A stretch of DNA of 64,000 nucleotides, taken from Megalobrama amblycephala. Taxonomy: Eukaryota; Chordata; Actinopteri; Cypriniformes; Xenocyprididae. The stretch spans positions 15,927,963 to 15,991,962 of the forward strand of contig NC_063057.1 in the NCBI RefSeq assembly GCF_018812025.1, in the 5' to 3' direction. Position 1 is the stretch's first letter, and each line of letters starts with the position of its first letter. Below, piece after piece: positions 58,319 through 64,000 of the stretch. The notes beneath the pieces are model-generated. The model was not told the DNA's origin. It did no database searches and worked only from the letters and a program-made list of their open reading frames with translations. The translations under genes and the position numbers were made by a program.

Positions 58319-61300
58319 ATGAGAGGATACTTACTTGGAATACTTGTACTTTTGAAACATTGCATTTGTGGTGATGTGGTGAACTTTGATGGAGACATCA
58401 AGGACTTTGCAGTTGGTAAAAGTAAGTTGTTCGTTCTTACTGACCATCGACTACATCAGATGAGACTCGATCTTTCTGAGGAGAAGAAGAAGGACATCAC
58501 TAACACTGATCAAAACACAGTCAACATTCTGGTGCCTTTTGATGACAACGACACCCTGATAACCTGTGGGACCTTTAGAGATGGATACTGTGAAGTTCTT
58601 GACCTCAGTGACATTACAAAGAGCATTTACTATGAAAGTGGAATATCAGTAGGACCGAGACAGAATAAGAAATCTGTTGCGTTCATTGCAGGTCCGAGTA
58701 CCAGCAGGTACCTTTTGGTTGGGAAAAAGGACGATGATGGAAAATCTCCGTATCCTGTTGTTAACTTGTGGAACACTTTACAGTCTCAGTTTCGGGGAAT
58801 TTTCAACAACATAGAAGAAGGAATGCATCCCTCCATTCAGAGCACCGCGAGCGATGTGGAGTTTGTTGACGGATTCCAGAGAGTTTCGCCCTCAGAGTCG
58901 TACTTGTTTCTCAACGCAAAGATTGACTCGGAGAGTAAAGTGCACGTCCTGTGGATGAATAGCTCTAAAAATAAAAAGACAGAAATCTTCAAATCCCTAC
59001 AGGCTGCAACGATCCAGTGCTGCAATGATAAAGCTCGTCCAGAGCTCGTCGCCTCCACCGTTATTCCCTCAGTGAACGGCGTTATTTGGGCAGGTGTGTT
59101 CAGTGTGCAAAATCAGACGGATCCGGAGAACACCGCGCTGGCTCTGTACGACATCAGTACAGTTCGAGGAAGAGTGAAGGGTTTCTGCACTGTTGGTGAA
59201 AAGATTTGTGGTTTTGAGGTGGGGTAATCAGCATACATGTTTTCAATATACATGCTTTTTTATGATTACATTTAGCCTACAATATAATATCTGTTGCATG
59301 AAAAAACTTAATTTCACTATTCACTCAAGTCATAATAATTTTATTTTTGTGTTTCAGAATGGTAGAGCACTTCAGCCGCTCTCTGTGGTGTTCAAGTACA
59401 GCTCAATGTCATCAGTGGCAGCAGTTAGAAAAGGATCCTGGATTGTGATGTTCATAGGAACCAGTGATGGACAACTGATAAAGGTTTGCCTTGTATCTTA
59501 TTTTTCACTAGTTTCTTAAATGCTCTCTTCTCTAGTTAGAAAATATTAAAGTAAGTATTGTAAAAATTGTTATTGTAATCCTGGCCTGTGGGTTTTGTGA
59601 GGCCTTAATTTCCATGGTCATGGACATAGGTGTAAAAATTGTCATAACATTAAAATGATAGGCCCATAACTACTGCAAACACAAGTAGTGGTTTCATTTT
59701 AAGAAAAAGCACTTAAATGTACATTTATGCATTTTGGGGAAAAATAAGCACACATATCGAGAAACAGGGACAACTGTTTTTAACAATAAGTTTTTAGGTT
59801 AAAATGTCTGAAAATGTATAGTTGACTGGCCTCTATTAACGCAAGTTTTTAAATTTTAATAAATTTTCAGATTTACGCAGTGTATCTAACAGTAATGTGA
59901 CAACTGAATTATTAGGTAAAATAATGTGTGATTAATATGACATCATAAATCAAATTATTTTATTATATAATTAGATAAACAGTGCTTTAAATTTTCATGC
60001 CAGCTACCCATATAATAAACCTTTAGTTGCAATAAAATCAATGTAAACAAAACAATGTGCAAAACTGAAATAAGTTGAACATCAATGAAAATTAGGTATC
60101 TGTGTGTAAAATTAAAAATGATTACTTAAATAAAATAATTTACATAGAACCAAACATAGAAACATGGATAAATAAATGCAGTAAAAGCAATAATAATATA
60201 TTCACAAACCTCTTAAAGAGCAGATCATTGTAGATGGTTTAGATTAGATGTGAATCATAATTGCTCATATTTTCACCCTGACTCTCTTTTTGCGTCTTTA
60301 TGTCAATATATTTTCCCTAACTTGGTTTCTGCTTTTCTGAGAAACTTGAGCACTTTTGTGGAATCTGAGAATAATAATATGGTGATAGGTACTTGATATC
60401 TTAGCAATGACCAGTGACATGAATAAATTACATGAATAAAGCACAACAATCATATAATGATTTGATTTGGATAAAGTTTGGATAATGATGCTTTTTGTAT
60501 TTTTAGCTTATGTTGGATGAGAAATTCGCATCAGCCTGTCCAATAGTGCTGTACAAATCTGATGATGAACGAGCAGTGTTTCCCAGAATGCACTTTGATC
60601 CAGTAGATTTCAAACATATTTACATCGCTCTGAGGAAACAGGTGAGGTTTAAAACTGTACAGTTAATAAAAAGTGGTTGGCTACTCAACTTTTTTTTTTT
60701 AATCTGTTGTTTCTTTATGCTTGAAAAAATTTGTGAAGCACATAGACCATGGCCCCTTTTCACATGATGCATTTACACATTAACATTGTAAATAAAATCA
60801 TTTTTTAATATTTGTTTTTTCAAATGTAATGTACATTTATATCACAATACATTATATTATCCTGACATTAAATGACAAGATCACTGTAACGCTGATGCAA
60901 TGGGTTTTACTAGAGCTGATGAGGGAATGACTGTATGTTTGACATCTTTATTTCTTCTGACTGCTGTAATCAGCCTGTTTTTTTGTTTGTTTGTTTTTTA
61001 AATGTCATGGGAAAGCAATAGTGGATGTTTTCTTGCTTTCTGCTCATGTTTCTGATGTAGCTCAGAAGAGTGTCTGTGGTTCAGTGTACTAAGTTCAGCT
61101 CTCTGAAAGACTGCAGAGCTGCTCTGGATCCTCTCTGCGGCTGGTGTGTGAAAACACAGAGGTCAGATTCATATCTGTTGCAGACACTTATAAAGTATTT
61201 TATATGCTAACTACTTACAAAACATCAGTAACATGGTCAACATGATGCAACCTGGCATATTTCTGTTTGTCTAGATGCTCCACCCAAGATGAATGTTCAC

Positions 61301-64000
61301 AATCTTCATGGATGTCCACCCCAAAAGACTCTCTTCAGAAACCTCTGGTTTCTTTTCAGGCTTGGGCTGACAAATCTTCCAGAAAGGTGTTATTATATTT
61401 GACTGAAATATAAGTATTTTCATTGCTTTGACAGCATATTAGCCATTACTATTGACATATCAATACCCTCTCTTCACAGATTACTCTACATCTCGCCTTG
61501 AGTCTGGAGAGCACAGGAAATCCCGTCTTCTCATGTTCCTTCACCACAGGAAGTGTGAATCTGTGTGACGGGTCTGATCTGACTGCAGTTTTCCCAAACT
61601 GCTCCTGTAGTTTTTCTGACCAGCAACTATATACTGGAGGTTGGTTCTCTGTCAGCGCACCTTGTAGTGTACTTCATATTTTAAAAGTATTTTTTTTTTA
61701 AACTGTACTTGCAGATAATATGTAGAGAACACTTCCATGACTAAACTCTTGTCACACTTAAGTACACTTAAAAAGTGCACTTTGTAATGATGTCAAATAA
61801 AATATTTTACTTTAAAGTACATTTTAAATCATTGTTTTAATAAGTCAAGTACTTCATTAAATTTGAACTGTAGTTTGTCATTCAATACATAAATATGCTG
61901 CATCTTCATCATTACAAATGTGTAATCACAATTATATTTAAATACATGACATACAAGTTTCAATAGAAATGACATATAATTTTAGTTTAGCATTTTTCAG
62001 ACAATAGAACAGGGGTTCCCAACTCTGGCCCTCGATGTCCAATTTCCTGCAGTTTCCTCCATCTCTAATCAAACACACCTGAACAAGCCAATCAAGATCT
62101 TGATTGGAAAGCCACAGTTGAGTTTGATCAAGGTTGGATCTAAACTCTGCAGGAAAGTGGCCATTGAGAGCCAGAGCTGAAAACCCCTGCAATAGAAGTA
62201 ATTATGACATTATGTATACTTTAAGGGAGAGTTCATGCAAAAATTCTGTCATCATTTACTCACCCTCAAGTTGTTCCAAACCTGTATGAATTTCTTTCTT
62301 CTGCTGAAACCAAACAGTTTAATGGGCCACACTGACTTTCACAGTATTTTATTTATTTATTTATTTATTTTTTCATATACAGTATGGAAGTCAGTGGGGT
62401 CTATCAACTGTTTGGTTATCCATATTCTTCAAAATATCTTCTTTTTTGTTCAGCAGAAGAAAGAAATTTATACAGGTTTGGAACATCTTGAGGATGAGTA
62501 AATGATGACAGATGAGGAATGAGGAATTAAGCTGTTTTCTGTGATTAAGAGAGATTTCCAATTAGCTGCTATAGGTTACTAGAAGAGCAACAAAGTTCAA
62601 TAAATGGTAAAAAAATATTTGTGCAACAAACCAATGTGTATATGATTACAATAATAAAATAAAATAATATAACAAATACCAGTTTGCAATATGAAGCAGC
62701 ATAACGGACTGTTTTTGTTCAAGTGTGACACCAGCCTCGCACATTCAAAGTTAAAAATCATTTCTGCTCATAGATTAAAATAAGGTGGATAAAAGACAAT
62801 TAGCACAAGGGACTGCTAAATAACAGATCAAGAAAGTGTATATAAACAACATCAGACTCAGAAGTCAGCAATACATAGCCTATGATGACAATATACATAA
62901 AATGTGCTGTTTTCCGAAATTGCCTCTACTACTGATACAGTAATTCACAATATATATATTTTTCGTTTTATTGTAGTATGTATTTTCCCTATAATCTGTA
63001 TGTTTTTCTCATTTCAACTGATGGATTGTAACATTTATTCAGTCATATGTGTGTTTTCGTGTCTGTTCAGTTGTAGGGAGGAAATGAAGTTCTGTCTAAA
63101 TTGTGACCACAGAGCACCCGCACATGAGCTACAGATAACTACTCGTCTTATTTCCACAAGTTATTTCCTCTCACTTTATCATCAACCGTAACCATGGTAG
63201 TAAGCCAAATGACACCTCTGAACCCGCAATATTACAAGCAAAACAAATGAGACAAATCTGAGCTAATAAAATATAATACATCTTGCATGAAAGTAAATCA
63301 CTTTTGGATAAAAATATTTAGCAACAGCATACAGTAAATATCAACATGAGAAGTCCTGATCAAACTTTCTATGTTTTTTTGTTTTGTTTTGTTTTTTTGT
63401 GATAATGACTATCTATATCCAGAAAGCCAAAATAAACATTTTTAAAATCTCATTCTGATTATTTTTGTAATCCATTTAGATTTAAATGTATCAGCTATAG
63501 TTGATGTTGAGGATCAGAGGATCACAGAGACACTGACGCTGAGGAACTGCTTGAGTGTCACAGATAATTCACCAAGTCCTTTATATACACAGTAAGAACT
63601 GCACAGCCTATAAGAGATTCTTCATTAAAAATGCCATAATTTCAGTCACATTGTACCATTAAATAAATGTAGGTGTGTGCAGTGTATCTCATCTGGGTGT
63701 CAGTGGTCCTCTTCCTCACAGCGTTGTGATTGGATATATGGACCTGGACCGCAGTTACTCATAGAGGTGAGACAATGTTTAACCTACAAGTCAATGCAGT
63801 ATTTGCTTATTGATATAATATATAATCTCTTCATAAAGAGTCAAGATGAGTAATTTATGGCAGGACTTCTTGCACTAAGTAAAAATAGCAGTATTTTCTT
63901 TGCATTAAGTGTAAACAGTAGTTATATAATAATTATACTTATTTAATTATTATACTATTATAATATTATACTATTATATTATATATTATTATAATTATTA
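58319..64000 (+). CDS. Plexin-like soluble receptor, gene 4 (3' part beyond window)
   Basis: The exons are 58319-59218, 59358-59483, 60507-60641, 61061-61161, 61275-61386, 61480-61639, 63480-63591 and 63673-63766; the rest lies outside. The ORF is open 20 codons further upstream (58259), but I start at 58319 because genes 2 and 3 begin there with the same signal peptide and their upstream sequence is non-coding. Exons 1-3 give the Sema domain, 4-5 the PSI, 6-7 IPT1, 7-8 the second PSI. Introns 2, 3, 5 and 6 match gene 2, and intron 6 shows the uninterrupted target site of the 13.7-kb element. Exon 7 is six bases longer than in gene 2, like genes 1 and 3. Confidence 0.85.
62010..62189. mobile_element. 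hAT-type MITE in gene 4 intron 6
   Basis: The ends are CAGGGGTTCCCAACTCTGG and its inverse; flanks CAATAGAA at 62002-62009 and 62190-62197. It is orthologous in position to 33999-34170 in gene 2. Confidence 0.88.
62240..62515. repeat. MITE of the 'catcatttactcaccctcaagttgttcc' family
   Basis: This is the gene 4 counterpart of 34205-34470, with an added (TTTA)n tract at about 62345-62370. Confidence 0.6.

Noticed and set aside
62904..63191. 95-codon frame in gene 4 intron 6, partly conserved in gene 2 (about 35020-35140), as a possible extra exon
   Set aside because: The whole intron is equally conserved between genes 2 and 4, and splicing from exon 6 in the correct phase meets a stop after a few codons.

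Overview
This is a vertebrate genomic window, almost certainly from a teleost. The genes have short exons with GT-AG introns, and the introns and spacers are full of microsatellites and fish-type DNA transposons: Tc1-like, hAT MITEs, TTAGTTCACCC-type MITEs, foldback elements and tRNA-like SINE remnants. A cyprinid is my best guess, from the repeat families only.

The backbone is a tandem array of four same-strand (+) genes for soluble plexin-like ectodomain proteins. Domain order is signal peptide, Sema, PSI, IPT, PSI, IPT, IPT, IPT, then a stop codon before any membrane segment or cytoplasmic GAP domain. Gene 1 (1499-10609) lacks its first two exons. Gene 2 (16624-38881) and gene 3 (46919-54206) can be followed through all 15 exons. 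Gene 4 (58319 to beyond 64000) is cut by the window end after exon 8. Genes 1 and 3 share one version of exons 4-7 and their short introns, and genes 2 and 4 share another, so the array looks like a duplicated two-gene block. Relic copies of exon 10 lie upstream of genes 2 and 3.

The most unusual object is a 13.7-kb insertion (20225-33933) in the intron between exons 6 and 7 of gene 2. It is bounded by a 6-bp target duplication (CATGAC), and gene 4 carries the matching empty site. The element consists almost entirely of two inverted arms of about 5.4 kb around a 2.9-kb single-copy core. The 6-bp duplication and AG...CT termini recall Maverick/Polinton elements, but no polymerase, integrase or capsid gene is visible. 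The core has a compact pol II promoter, a 193-codon acidic helical protein with a weak Bcl-2-like layout, two small ORFs offset by one frame, and its own poly(A) signals. The arm tips carry a cluster of AGGTCA direct repeats.

The spacers between plexin genes (10.6-16.6, 38.9-46.9 and 54.2-58.3 kb) are built from transposon remnants: a 5'-truncated LINE at about 12.05-12.95 kb, hAT MITEs with 8-bp duplications, several foldback elements, and a dead Tc1-like transposon (54.75-57.19 kb) with another repeat nested in it. The proximal promoters of genes 2-4 share a conserved GGAAnnGAAA (Ets/IRF-type) site about 100 bp before the ATG.
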